From NCBI GenBank assembly GCA_947623915.1, contig CANQIB010000003.1, positions 124,001 to 188,000 on the forward strand: DNA of 64,000 nucleotides, in the 5' to 3' direction. This DNA comes from an uncultured Ruminiclostridium sp. GTDB lineage: Bacteria > Bacillota > Clostridia > Oscillospirales > Ruminococcaceae. The position numbers were made by a program, and so were the translations under genes. Positions 49,704-57,800 of the stretch are shown here, piece after piece. Position 1 is the first letter of the stretch; each line of letters starts with the position of its first letter. The notes beneath the pieces are model-generated. The model saw only the letters and a list, made by a program, of their open reading frames with translations, made no database searches and was not told the origin of the DNA.

Positions 49704-50256
49704 AATAATTCACTCCTCTCTTAATAATATCACTATTTTCTTTTAAGTCGTTGTTCGTAAGCGGGAGCCATTTCCCGTGAGGATTTCTTTTTGAGTAGTC
49801 AAAAATGTGTTTGTGAGCTCCCGTCGGGTGCAAATCCCGCCTGCCGTGGTCAGTAACGTCAAAATCGATTGCTGCGTAACCGTCCGCACCGTATTTTCTG
49901 CGTTGTAATGTTTTGCCGCTGTCAGTAGTCATATCGACGGTTGAGTTAGGTGTTCCTTTTATCGGCAATCCGTTTTTAAGCTGACTGCTTTTGATTTTTA
50001 TTATACCGCTTTCCGCCGGAGCGCCAACCGGCGCCGTTCCTGACGGAGCGCTTGTAAACTTTCCCGTTTTCGGGTCGTGATTGTGATTATACCGCTTTTC
50101 ATCTTCAATTATATCACTCATCGGCAAAAAGTCAATAGGCTTTGCCAGCTCATGCGCGACTTTTGATATCAAACCAAAAGCCTTGTAGTAATTTCCGTCC
50201 CTGCGGTATATATCTGCTATATACAGCAGCCTTTCCAGGTTTTCATATATTATCAT
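49696..50256 (-). CDS. toxin-like protein with shared MIIYEN header (C-terminal ADGYA/TDHG domain)
   Basis: 186 residues. Residues 1-75 form a module shared with the genes at 52745 and 56812: MIIYENLERLLYIADIYRRD, then AHELAKPIDF and the linker RYNHNHDPKTGKF. After a short Pro/Ala linker comes an unrelated C-terminus (about 100-186) with GADGYAAIDFDVTDHG, HPTGAHKHIFD, rich in His and Asp as in nuclease-type polymorphic toxin tips; the exact family is not certain. The start ATG overlaps the large terminase stop (ATGA), so it is translated with a packaging gene. Confidence 0.6.
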   Translation of the reverse strand: MIIYENLERLLYIADIYRRDGNYYKAFGLISKVAHELAKPIDFLPMSDIIEDEKRYNHNHDPKTGKFTSAPSGTAPVGAPAESGIIKIKSSQLKNGLPIKGTPNSTVDMTTDSGKTLQRRKYGADGYAAIDFDVTDHGRRDLHPTGAHKHIFDYSKRNPHGKWLPLTNNDLKENSDIIKRGVNYFD

Positions 50257-51941
50257 ATATCCTCCGAATATTGTACGGTAAAGCTGCGTTCCGATTCAAG
50301 CACATCTTGCAAAAGCAGATGTACGGCGTTGATGAGCGCTACCACCATATCCACCTTACCGGCGGAACGCTTTTTATTTACATATTTATTCAAGTTCGTA
50401 TCCTCGGTGCAGCGCGCGTTTGAAAAGTTTATTTCAAGCAGCTTGTTAGCGTCATAGCGGAATTTGCCGCTTAGAATATGTTCTTTCAGCCATTTTGTAG
50501 CGGGGTGCAAAACGGAGGAATGCTGCTTTATCTCGACACATTCTATAGAGTTTTCTGCCGCTTCCAGCTTTTGAATGGTGGATATGGCGTTATAGCGGTC
50601 AAAGCCGAGCTGTACCACCTTTACCCCGTATTTTGATTCTATGTCGAGTATGAAGCGTTCTACAAACGAATAATCTATAATATCGTCGCCGCAGTCGAAC
50701 GCCTCACCGTTGCTTATATGCAGCTTATAATTAACGTTCTCGGTCTTGCTTTTGCGCTCCACCTGATATTTCGGCAAAAAGCCCCATACCTTAGCGTGTA
50801 TCGTATCGCCGTCCAAGCACGCCATCGCAACGGCGGTGTTGTCCTCGGTCTGCGACAGATCCAGCCCTAAAAATACCGACCTGCCGCGCCAGAACGACAA
50901 ATCTTCCTCCACCGAGCAGGCTTGAACCGTGACTAAATCAACATAGCCCTCTGAGCCTACGCCTTTATACTGAATGTTGCAATGCTTGCAAAGGAAGTTT
51001 TCGCGTTTATTTTCGTACAGAATGGCGTTTTGCCGCATATCGCAAAGCGCGGAAAAAAGGTTTTCGTTTTTTACCGCAACGGGATTTGCCTGATACAAAA
51101 CATCGTCGTTTTTCTCCCATTCAGGTATAATTTCAATGTCCGGCTCGTACAGCAGCGCAAAATACTTGTTCGTGCTGAAATATACCCCGTCGAGCTGCTT
51201 TTTGGAAATGTCTATTTCGTCGGCAAGCCCGTTATCATCGTTAGGATATTGCGTTGAAATGATTATACCCAGTTTTTCGATAAGGTTGACTTGAGAAGAG
51301 CGCATCGCCTCTACGGGATAGCTGTCCATTGCGCCGACCTCATCGGCAAGGAACACGGTAGCAAGTTTGCCTTCCAGCTTATCGCGGGAATATGCGAGGG
51401 GAGTATATTCGGTATCGTTAATGCCGCACCTTATCTCCGAGCGCATTACCTTAAAATGCTTATCCAAAGCCGGAGACGATTTGATTATCTTCCGTATTGC
51501 GAGTTTAAGCTCGCTGGACAGCTTGAGGTCGGGCGCGACCGAAAAAAAGCGCGAAAAGCGCGGAGATATGAGCATTGCGATAATAAATATCACCGCCGAG
51601 GTAAATGTTTTATAGTTCTTTCGTCCTATCTCAAGCAGTCCCGATGTGTAATACCGCCTGCCGTTTGCCGCTCTGGTGCAAAAAAGCGCGAAAACAAAAA
51701 GCAACGCATAATCCTCCAGACCGTCCAGCATACATATACCGAGGTCGGGGTGAATGATGATTTTCAACAGTCGGGACACCTTTCCCCACATATCAAGGTC
51801 TATATATGCTGTGCTGTCCTCTCCGTCGGCTATCTCAAGCCATTTTTGCGCCTGTTTTCGCACATACCTCCCCGCATAATGATATTTCGGGTCGGTGACC
51901 TGCCGTGCGTATATATAAGCGCGGCTGTCTTTAATCGTCAT
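50253..51941 (-). CDS. phage terminase large subunit
   Basis: 562 residues. The DNA-packaging motor ATPase and nuclease. The ATPase Walker A region reads LLEIGRKNYKTF (about 101-112), where ARKNGKS is the common form, so the Gly before Lys is Tyr. Walker B is TVFLADEVGAM. The nuclease domain starts at FLGLDLSQTEDNTA with its first Asp and ends near DMVVALINAVHLL. It overlaps the upstream gene (start within its last codons) and the downstream toxin-like gene by four bases. In typical phages it follows the small terminase; here the order is rearranged. Confidence 0.85.
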   Translation of the reverse strand: MTIKDSRAYIYARQVTDPKYHYAGRYVRKQAQKWLEIADGEDSTAYIDLDMWGKVSRLLKIIIHPDLGICMLDGLEDYALLFVFALFCTRAANGRRYYTSGLLEIGRKNYKTFTSAVIFIIAMLISPRFSRFFSVAPDLKLSSELKLAIRKIIKSSPALDKHFKVMRSEIRCGINDTEYTPLAYSRDKLEGKLATVFLADEVGAMDSYPVEAMRSSQVNLIEKLGIIISTQYPNDDNGLADEIDISKKQLDGVYFSTNKYFALLYEPDIEIIPEWEKNDDVLYQANPVAVKNENLFSALCDMRQNAILYENKRENFLCKHCNIQYKGVGSEGYVDLVTVQACSVEEDLSFWRGRSVFLGLDLSQTEDNTAVAMACLDGDTIHAKVWGFLPKYQVERKSKTENVNYKLHISNGEAFDCGDDIIDYSFVERFILDIESKYGVKVVQLGFDRYNAISTIQKLEAAENSIECVEIKQHSSVLHPATKWLKEHILSGKFRYDANKLLEINFSNARCTEDTNLNKYVNKKRSAGKVDMVVALINAVHLLLQDVLESERSFTVQYSEDI

Positions 51942-52428
51942 CGTACTGTCGGAAGGTTTCGGGTGCTTTCTTGTATCCGTGGAATATCGCGTATTTATCC
52001 CATCTGTCCAGCACCTCCCTAAGCGTAGATTTGAAAAATTCCTCGTCGGTGCGTCCCATTACATCGACGTAGCGACTGTGCAGCACCCGCATATCCGCAG
52101 GCTTGCCGCCGCCGGAATCAGAAACGCCCTTTATCGGTTCGGGCAGCGCTCCGGCTATCGCCACGGCTACCATATTCGGAACAGTCGGTATATCCGCAAG
52201 CTCTGCCGCTATATTGCTGCATGACGGCTCCGATATGCCCAGCGAGCTAAAGCAATCCGCAAGACCGAATTTAAGCAGCTGTACCGCCTTTTTCGGCTCG
52301 TCAAAAACGCCGCCTATATCGAAAATGTTTATACCCGCAAGCTCGGCGGAGATAAACGAATTTATGTCATATCGCAGATACAAGGTATCCGTGATAGGTG
52401 TTTTCTGTTTTAACAGTTCTATGAACAT
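51931..52428 (-). CDS. phage protein of unknown function upstream of the large terminase
   Basis: 165 residues, beginning MFIELLKQKTPITDTLYLRY. Two parts: residues 1-85 with a hydrophobic, Cys-containing core, and 100-165 charged, ending WDKYAIFHGYKKAPETFRQY. Overlaps the terminase start by 11 bases, so it is co-translated. Position suggests a packaging accessory (small terminase-like) or a tail-assembly protein; sequence alone does not decide. Confidence 0.5.
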   Translation of the reverse strand: MFIELLKQKTPITDTLYLRYDINSFISAELAGINIFDIGGVFDEPKKAVQLLKFGLADCFSSLGISEPSCSNIAAELADIPTVPNMVAVAIAGALPEPIKGVSDSGGGKPADMRVLHSRYVDVMGRTDEEFFKSTLREVLDRWDKYAIFHGYKKAPETFRQYDDD

Positions 52429-52458
52429 TTAAAATCCTTTCGCTGATTTTGGTATAAG

Positions 52459-52490
52459 AAAAGCGCTTTACCGTGAATGGTAAAACGCTT
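52459..52490 (-). terminator. recurrent phage-cassette hairpin, copy 2
   Basis: Minus strand AAGCGTTTTACC - ATTCAC - GGTAAAGCGCTT then TTCTTAT. Just upstream in transcription order is another hairpin (ACGACTGACAGTCGTTTT) ending the CPCC gene. Confidence 0.65.
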
Positions 52491-52533
52491 GTTTTGTGAA
52501 ATTGATTGCAAAACGACTGTCAGTCGTTTTTAT

Positions 52534-52761
52534 TCAGCCATACATAGCCCGTACTTCTTCTTCTACTTGCTTAAAGGTCTTTCCCTTTTTATAGCCCTCT
52601 CTCATCTGGTTAAGGCTCATAGTGTTGGCTCCGCCCATGTAGTCGGGATTTTCTTCTTGATAAGCGTCATTTTCCCAACCGCAGACCTCGCAAATATCAA
52701 AGTCGTCGTATTCCTCAAATTCATACTTTCCGCAAACCGGGCATTTAATTTTTTCCGCCAT
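52534..52761 (-). CDS. CPCC-type cysteine-rich zinc ribbon protein, probable immunity partner
   Basis: 75 residues. Four Cys as CPVCGKYEF and CEVCGWEND form a rubredoxin-like zinc knuckle, followed by the NPDYMGGAN segment typical of the Cys-rich CPCC family. Start overlaps the upstream toxin-like gene by 17 bases. CPCC proteins are found next to toxins in other bacteria, so an immunity role is inferred. Confidence 0.65.
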   Translation of the reverse strand: MAEKIKCPVCGKYEFEEYDDFDICEVCGWENDAYQEENPDYMGGANTMSLNQMREGYKKGKTFKQVEEEVRAMYG

Positions 52762-53299
52762 GTTCTAAATCTCCTTTCCTTTTGTCCTCATAATACAATT
52801 TCCCGTCTTTTGGCTTAAACATCGTTATAATACCCTTTTTGACGTTTGCCTTTACAAAGTCGTTTGTTTTTTCGTCATATCTTACGATATGTCCCTCTTT
52901 GGTCAAGTGTCCCTTTATGCTGCCGCCGACAGGGGACTGTGCAAGGGTAAGCGCACGCTCTAAAAAATCCTCTTTTGTGTATATGCCGTCTTTTCTGTAA
53001 AGGCTGCCGTGCTTGCTCCAATGATTATTCAGCTTTGCCTTGCTGTAAAAGCCTTGAACCTCTAAAACGTTTGCGCCGGTCGGAGAAGGACCGCCGGTAA
53101 ATCTGCCGGTATTCGGATCATGATTGTGATTATACCGCTTTTCCTCTTCAATTATAGCACTCATCGACGGAAAGTCAATAGGCTTTGCGAGCTCTTTTGC
53201 AACTTTTATCAATAATTCGCACGTTTTATAATAATTGCCGTCCCTGCGGTATATATCCGCTATGTACAGCATTCTTTGCAGATTTTCATATATTATCAT
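52745..53299 (-). CDS. toxin-like protein with shared MIIYEN header (BECR-like C-terminus)
   Basis: 184 residues. Header (1-75) MIIYENLQRMLYIADIYRRD ... RYNHNHDPNTGRF as in the genes at 49696 and 56812. C-terminus (about 85-184) has LNNHWSKHG, TKEDFLERAL, GHIVRYDEKTNDF and GIITMFKP, the pattern of BECR-fold RNase tips found on phage minor-head and contact-dependent toxins. A weak SD (AAGGA) precedes the start, and a GC-rich stem-loop lies ~25 bases upstream (53334-53355). The CPCC gene overlaps its end. Confidence 0.65.
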   Translation of the reverse strand: MIIYENLQRMLYIADIYRRDGNYYKTCELLIKVAKELAKPIDFPSMSAIIEEEKRYNHNHDPNTGRFTGGPSPTGANVLEVQGFYSKAKLNNHWSKHGSLYRKDGIYTKEDFLERALTLAQSPVGGSIKGHLTKEGHIVRYDEKTNDFVKANVKKGIITMFKPKDGKLYYEDKRKGDLEHGGKN

Positions 53300-53543
53300 A
53301 CGATATTCCTTTTCGGCTTAAATATGTTATTCGGGGCGGCTGACCGCCCCGATAAACGTTACTTGGATTTGCTTTCGGTCTGCGGCGCAGAGAACGCGCA
53401 AACGTTCCGGCGCGTATCTGCTCGACAAAATTGCCGGTAGCAGACGGCGCCATTTTCGCGGGCAAGACTCTGCTGTCACGCTCCACGGCGTTGACATATC
53501 CGCTGATATGCACCGTGCCGTTGCTTCTAAGCTCTACTTTCAC
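53286..53543 (-). pseudogene. HK97-type prohead protease remnant with internal deletion
   Basis: GTG start with SD AAAGGAGG. Residues 1-50 (GYVNAVERDSRVLPAKM, FVEQIRAGTFARSL) match the start of a prohead protease, normally ~200 residues. At about 53398 the homology ends; in the +1 frame the sequence reads SAPQTESKSK-stop and then meets a stem-loop (CGGGGCGG-TCAG-CCGCCCCG), like the end of a capsid-region gene. A deletion has probably removed the protease's catalytic part and the capsid gene. Confidence 0.6.
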
Positions 53544-53578
53544 TTTGTTTCCTCCTTTCGTGAAAAAAATATATAAAC

Positions 53579-53611
53579 AAAAAGCGCTTTACGGTTTCCC
53601 GTAAAACGCTT
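53579..53611 (-). terminator. recurrent phage-cassette hairpin, copy 3
   Basis: Minus strand AAGCGTTTTACGG - GAAA - CCGTAAAGCGCTT then TTTG, before the protease remnant's ribosome site. Confidence 0.7.
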
Positions 53612-53633
53612 AGTTTATTAAATTTTATCTGAT

Positions 53634-54035
53634 TTACAAGCTCGACAATATTCCGTCAAGCGCATTTTTAGCGAGCCCCTCAGCGGCTTGAGCTATAAGC
53701 GGCAGAGTCATAGTACCGAGCTTTGACAGAGCTTTTTGCGTGTTTGTCCACGCTCGGCTGTCGCGTATCGTTTCAATAAATTCATGCCCGCGATATGTTA
53801 TATCGCTGACTGTTCCCTCAACGTACATGCCGCTTGCATACCGTACGGAGGCGTTTATATATCCTGCCTCCGACAGCTTCTCCACCGTGTATAGTATATC
53901 ATTGCTTTCGTACCTCGGCAGAGCGGTAAAAAGCTCATCTACCGAAATATATACCCGCTGTAAATCGTCGTTTATGCTTATCCGATTTTCAAGCTCCAAA
54001 AGAACGCTGCGAATACACTCGTAGTTGAGTTTCAT
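53634..54035 (-). CDS. DUF2513 family phage protein
   Basis: 133 residues. N-terminus MKLNYECIRSVLLELENRI and central YTVEKLSEAGYINASV fit DUF2513, a winged-helix-like family common in prophages. Its ATG overlaps the stop of the 59-residue gene (ATGA). C-terminal ~35 residues are hydrophobic and Ala/Leu-rich. Function unknown. Confidence 0.65.
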   Translation of the reverse strand: MKLNYECIRSVLLELENRISINDDLQRVYISVDELFTALPRYESNDILYTVEKLSEAGYINASVRYASGMYVEGTVSDITYRGHEFIETIRDSRAWTNTQKALSKLGTMTLPLIAQAAEGLAKNALDGILSSL

Positions 54036-54211
54036 TTTTCCACTACCTCGAAAAGCTCCGGCGGATATAAATAGCCTTGTATCTCTTCGTCTTCGTCGTA
54101 GCCTTCTTCGTCGATTATACGGTACATACCGTGTTCGATATCTATCACATCGTAAATTTTACCGTAAATAAGGCTTACTGTATCAAATGTTCCTATAAAT
54201 TTTACTTTCAT
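54032..54211 (-). CDS. 59-residue putative immunity protein following the portal fusion
   Basis: Starts at ATG 54211, overlapping the portal stop by four bases, and ends on the DUF2513 start. MKVKFIGTFDTVSLIYGKIY followed by an acidic GYDEDEEIQGYLYPPELFEVV reads like a small SH3-type beta barrel. Strongly acidic. Placement directly behind a portal with an extra C-terminal domain suggests it protects against that domain. Confidence 0.5.
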   Translation of the reverse strand: MKVKFIGTFDTVSLIYGKIYDVIDIEHGMYRIIDEEGYDEDEEIQGYLYPPELFEVVEK

Positions 54212-55791
54212 TTTAACTCCCTCTTTACTTTCAAGTCGAACACCCCGGATTGCGGGCTTTCAAACCAATGTAGCTCAACATGACGAACGGATTTATCGGG
54301 ATATTCCACATATCCGTCACCCCTGCTCTTTGACCAATCGTCGGGACGGTTATTAAATTTTTTACTTAAAAATTTAGCAACTTTTACAGGTTTGTTTGCG
54401 CCTTTACCTGCAAAGCGGACGATCTTTGTCACTTCGCCGTTTTTTGCCAGTTTTCCATACTTTCCATCAGGCAGTTTTACGCTTTGTCCTGATGTGAATT
54501 GACCGTTAACAGGACTATGGTTTGGATTATATCTTTCTTCGGGCGAAGATTTCATTATATCATAATTTTCGGATTTGTCAATACCTTTTTCAAAATTTTC
54601 TTCGCCTATTTTCGCAAGTTCTTTGGTGTTCGGCGTGTAAATTTCCTTTGTCTTGGGATCGTACAGTACATCCTGCAAGCCGAGCTTGATATAATTCATG
54701 CCGAGCGGCGGCAGATCCTCCTTGTAGCGTATCTCGTCGATTTGCAGGAAATTTGCTTCCAGTCCGACGCGGTACGCCTCATACCGCGACCGCATATCCC
54801 CGCGCATAAGCTCGGTCATATCCACCGTGAAATATTTGGTCTGCTTTTCCTCCTCGCTGAGTACGGAACGGTTTATCGCCGCTTGGAACGTCTGCACCAC
54901 CGGCATTACCGCCGTGCGCACCGCCGACGTATACTCCGCCTCGCTTGCCGAGCCGGATATGACTTTCGGTGAAAGGCCCATTGACATTGCGATTTGGGCG
55001 GCGTTGGTGGATTTATTCTGATTAAGCTGGAGATCCTGCGCAGAGTCGGAGCCGGGCTGATACTTCACCCCGTCGTTAAGCACTATCGCATGTGTGCCGG
55101 TGTTGGAGTACAGTCTGTGCCATGCCTTTTCAAGATCGTCGATAACTTCCTTTGTCAGTCGCTTTTCAGACTGCAAAAAGCCTTTTTTAGAGCCTCCGGC
55201 TTGTGCCATGCCCTTTTCAAGTCTCAGCATATTATACGCGGCTATCAACAAAGTCCGGCAGCCGTCTATGACGCTTGCGCCTTTGCCGTTTCTGCCGCCG
55301 CTGCGGTTAAGAATTATAAAATCCCACGGATAATATCTTTTTCCGGCAACTATAATGTCCTCGATTTGATATATCGGGTCGGAGTTCGTCGCTACCGTAA
55401 CGTTTCGGCTGTCTACATAGCGCAGGCTGTATATCATACCGTGACGGCGCTCTATGTAGATATATCCGCTGCCGTAAAGCAGCATATCCCGCACGGCGGC
55501 TCTTTTCATCTCGTACCCGTTGAGTATGCCGCCCGGTTCATCGTTAAGCAATGCCAACCGCCAATCACCCGGCACTTCGTCGGTGATGAATTTCTTAATA
55601 TCCTCATGATACAGCTTTATCGGCAGACCTGCGACGGTATCCGCAATAAAATTTACCGACGCGGAAAACGCCGGTATCTCCATCGCCTGGTCAACCGTTA
55701 TTTCGTCATCGGTAAGCCGAATGCCGAATATATCCTCTAACGTAATCTCCCGCGTTGACGCGCGCCTGCGTATACGTTCAATAAATCCCAC
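54208..55791 (-). CDS. HK97-type phage portal protein fused to a C-terminal toxin-like domain
   Basis: 527 residues from GTG 55791 (TAGTG overlap with the upstream gene). Portal part about 1-400: FSASVNFIADTVAGLPIKLY, AQIAMSMGLSPKVISGS and YTSAVRTAVMPVVQTF are standard. After a ~15-residue acidic linker comes ERYNPNHSPVNGQF (about 419-432), the same type of linker found in the MIIYEN-header proteins. A ~95-residue domain (about 433-527) then ends RHVELHWFESPQSGVFDLK. Ordinary portals stop before this linker. The extra domain is unclassified; a toxin tip is inferred from the linker and from the immunity-like gene that follows. Confidence 0.75.
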   Translation of the reverse strand: MGFIERIRRRASTREITLEDIFGIRLTDDEITVDQAMEIPAFSASVNFIADTVAGLPIKLYHEDIKKFITDEVPGDWRLALLNDEPGGILNGYEMKRAAVRDMLLYGSGYIYIERRHGMIYSLRYVDSRNVTVATNSDPIYQIEDIIVAGKRYYPWDFIILNRSGGRNGKGASVIDGCRTLLIAAYNMLRLEKGMAQAGGSKKGFLQSEKRLTKEVIDDLEKAWHRLYSNTGTHAIVLNDGVKYQPGSDSAQDLQLNQNKSTNAAQIAMSMGLSPKVISGSASEAEYTSAVRTAVMPVVQTFQAAINRSVLSEEEKQTKYFTVDMTELMRGDMRSRYEAYRVGLEANFLQIDEIRYKEDLPPLGMNYIKLGLQDVLYDPKTKEIYTPNTKELAKIGEENFEKGIDKSENYDIMKSSPEERYNPNHSPVNGQFTSGQSVKLPDGKYGKLAKNGEVTKIVRFAGKGANKPVKVAKFLSKKFNNRPDDWSKSRGDGYVEYPDKSVRHVELHWFESPQSGVFDLKVKRELK

Positions 55792-56354
55792 TATAAGTCA
55801 TCTCCTCTCAATGCTTCAATAAGCGGATCTTTCTCCTCTTTCTTGGCCGCCTCTTTCGGTATCGTTCGCAGAGCAGCTGCCACCGTCATGCAGTTTTCCT
55901 TTTCTATTTCGTTTTGCATTTTCCTTTTTGCCATTATCTGAGTGTCCAGCGCGTTAAGCTGCCTTAGCAGGTTTGCGGACTGTTTTGTAAACTCGATAAT
56001 CGCTTTTTCGGATTTCTGTTTTCGCGCCGCGTAGGCAGCTTCTAAATCTTTAAGCAGGGTGCGCAGATGTATCGCGTCCTCTTTCAGCTGTACCTCTTCC
56101 GCGTACAGCTCGCAGTACCGATTGAGCATAGGAGCATACAGCGCGTCGTCCTTGTGTATGCTCTTCATCACGGCGTGCAGACGGTTATATTCTTTTCGTG
56201 CAATTTCGTTGTTTTTTACAGCGGCACGGGCGAATATCTTTTTTCCGCTCAACAGCGCGGCTTCCTGCTGTTGCCGCTGTTCTATCTCCCGCTTGGTTCG
56301 GTGCGACTTTTTTTCTTCGCGCAAAACCGCTGCCGGCTTGGGTGGACGTGCCAT
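55791..56354 (-). CDS. putative phage terminase small subunit (P27-like)
   Basis: 187 residues. Basic N-terminus MARPPKPAAVLREEKKS with a long helical, Gln/Lys-rich segment, then ARKEYNRLHAVMKSIHKDD and ALYAPMLNRYCELYAEEV, which fits the core of P27-type small terminases that bind packaging sites. The C-terminal third is coiled coil. Ends on the portal start codon. An alternative is a head-associated coiled-coil protein. Confidence 0.55.
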   Translation of the reverse strand: MARPPKPAAVLREEKKSHRTKREIEQRQQQEAALLSGKKIFARAAVKNNEIARKEYNRLHAVMKSIHKDDALYAPMLNRYCELYAEEVQLKEDAIHLRTLLKDLEAAYAARKQKSEKAIIEFTKQSANLLRQLNALDTQIMAKRKMQNEIEKENCMTVAAALRTIPKEAAKKEEKDPLIEALRGDDL

Positions 56355-56469
56355 TTTTCTTGCTCCTTTCCCTGATTTTTTCCAAATCCCATTTTGGGAA
56401 TATTTTATTTATTGAGTGGGGCGTCCGATGTCACGAGGGGGTCGGTGCTAAGACCGACCCCCAGGGGGG

Positions 56470-56505
56470 ATAATAAAAAGGGAGCCGAATTTCTTCGACT
56501 CTCTC
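56470..56505 (-). terminator. terminator after the 77-residue gene
   Basis: Minus strand GAGTCGAA - GAAA - TTCGGCTC then CCTTTTTATT. A second GC-rich dyad, GGGGGTCGGT/ACCGACCCCC (56436-56463), lies between it and the small terminase. Otherwise 56360-56588 holds no gene. Confidence 0.65.
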
Positions 56506-56588
56506 AAGTATGCATCCGAAAACGCATACCGCAATTACTAAAATAGTTAATCCCTCATTTATTGTTCCTTTTTTAGTTATACCATGAT

Positions 56589-56822
56589 TTACAACACCTT
56601 ATCTGTGTCAAAATCAACGTTAAATTCATTCAAATCATAATCATTTTCGGTTAAAGAATTTTGGATAACATCGATTATTTCTTTATAAGCCAAAGCTCTG
56701 CCTTGTGAAAAGCTGCTGCCTTTATCTTTTTCGTTATTTATAAAGTCGGTGACATATTCAGCAATACGCTTTACCGTATACTTAAACGTTTCGTATGTTG
56801 CCGCTTCGTTTTTATTTGTCAT
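56589..56822 (-). CDS. putative immunity protein (77 residues)
   Basis: MTNKNEAATYETFKYTVKRI, then IAEYVTDFINNEKDKG and a C-terminal acidic tail. Probably all-helical, acidic. Start overlaps the upstream toxin-like gene by 11 bases. No family recognised. Confidence 0.5.
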   Translation of the reverse strand: MTNKNEAATYETFKYTVKRIAEYVTDFINNEKDKGSSFSQGRALAYKEIIDVIQNSLTENDYDLNEFNVDFDTDKVL

Positions 56823-57291
56823 TTTTGCCTCTCCTTTTTAGTTCATCTTCGCGGAATTTTATTTGCTTGTAAAAGTTTTCAATTTCCTTTTGCCAATGCT
56901 TTATACACCCTTCTTGATATGCCGTGTTTTTTTGTTCCCAATCAGCAATATATTTTTTCGGATTTTTTAATTTATCTGAATGTATATCAATTTGCCGCAA
57001 ATCTTTCCTTATTCCATTTCTTAACGCTTTCTCCGATTGAAAAGTATAATCTTTTGGTATGTGCTCTAAATCGCTTTTATAGGTAAATTTACCTTTCTTA
57101 TCCCTCGGATGGTCTGCCTCGTTAAACCTTGTTTCATCTTCAATTATATCACTCACCTGTGAAAAGTCAATAGGCTTTGCGAGTTCGTGCGCTACCGTTA
57201 ATATTAAGCCAAAAGCCTTGTCGTAATTTCCGTCTTTGCGGTGTATATCGGCTATGTACAGCAGCCTTTCCAGATTTTCATATATTATCAT
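56812..57291 (-). CDS. toxin-like protein with shared MIIYEN header (helical C-terminus)
   Basis: 159 residues. Header MIIYENLERLLYIADIHRKD ... AHELAKPIDF, with the linker FNEADHPRDKKGKF replacing the NHNHDP form. The C-terminus (about 75-159) is Lys/Glu-rich and helical (KALRNGIRKDLRQIDIHSDK, ENFYKQIKFREDEL) and unlike the other two cargo domains. Start overlaps the HNH gene by 14 bases. Activity unknown. Confidence 0.55.
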   Translation of the reverse strand: MIIYENLERLLYIADIHRKDGNYDKAFGLILTVAHELAKPIDFSQVSDIIEDETRFNEADHPRDKKGKFTYKSDLEHIPKDYTFQSEKALRNGIRKDLRQIDIHSDKLKNPKKYIADWEQKNTAYQEGCIKHWQKEIENFYKQIKFREDELKRRGKNDK

Positions 57292-57574
57292 GCCTACTCC
57301 TTAAAACCGACTTTAATATTTCATCGCCATCGACCTGAGCGGCGGCGAGCTTCTTTAGCTTGGCGGCTTTTATCATGCCGCGCTCCGCCTGTTCATGATG
57401 ATACCGGCACAGTGTTATTAGATTGTCGTCGTCAAGCCGTTTATCAAAGTCGGAAAGCAGGCCGATAATGTGATGTACCGAAAGCTCCCGACTGTTCACC
57501 ACTCCCGCAGAAAGACATACGCGGCAGCAATTCATATCGCGCTGTAATATCTGCTCGGCTTTTCTTCGCCACAC
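57278..57574 (-). CDS. phage HNH endonuclease
   Basis: 98 residues. Zinc pair CCRVC, then SVHHIIGLLSDFDKRLDDDN and LITLCRYHHEQAE give a complete HNH site with both Cys pairs or Cys/His ligands. Phage HNH proteins lie beside terminase genes and help cos cleavage. Preceded by a 33-residue gene whose end it overlaps; its final codons overlap the MIIYEN-header start. Confidence 0.85.
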   Translation of the reverse strand: MWRRKAEQILQRDMNCCRVCLSAGVVNSRELSVHHIIGLLSDFDKRLDDDNLITLCRYHHEQAERGMIKAAKLKKLAAAQVDGDEILKSVLRSRHDNI

Positions 57575-57633
57575 CTGACGATTTCGAAATTTATCCGCAG
57601 CGCTGTTTTAGCGGTGTTGTTTTCGTTTTCCAT
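57532..57633 (-). CDS. 33-residue phage ORF upstream of HNH
   Basis: Starts MENENNTAKTALRINFEIVR from ATG 57633 with SD AAAGGAG five bases away; overlaps the HNH start by 43 bases in another frame. A good ribosome site is the main support. Confidence 0.5.
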   Translation of the reverse strand: MENENNTAKTALRINFEIVRCGEEKPSRYYSAI

Positions 57634-57740
57634 ACTTTCTCCTTTGCCCACGACGTTCAATGCCCGCCGTGTTCGTGTTTTATTTATAAAAATACCGCCT
57701 TGATCATTCAAAGCGGTAGATTTATTGAATTGTGGCATAA

Positions 57741-57787
57741 GAAAAGCGCCTTGCGATTGTGCAAAATGCAACAACAGCAAAACGCTT
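57741..57787 (-). terminator. recurrent phage-cassette hairpin, copy 4
   Basis: Minus strand AAGCGTTTTGC...GCAAGGCGCTT then TTCTTATGCC, with a longer loop than the other copies. A second dyad, TACCGC/GCGGTA, follows at about 57700-57717. Confidence 0.55.
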
Positions 57788-57800
57788 AAAAATATTTAAT

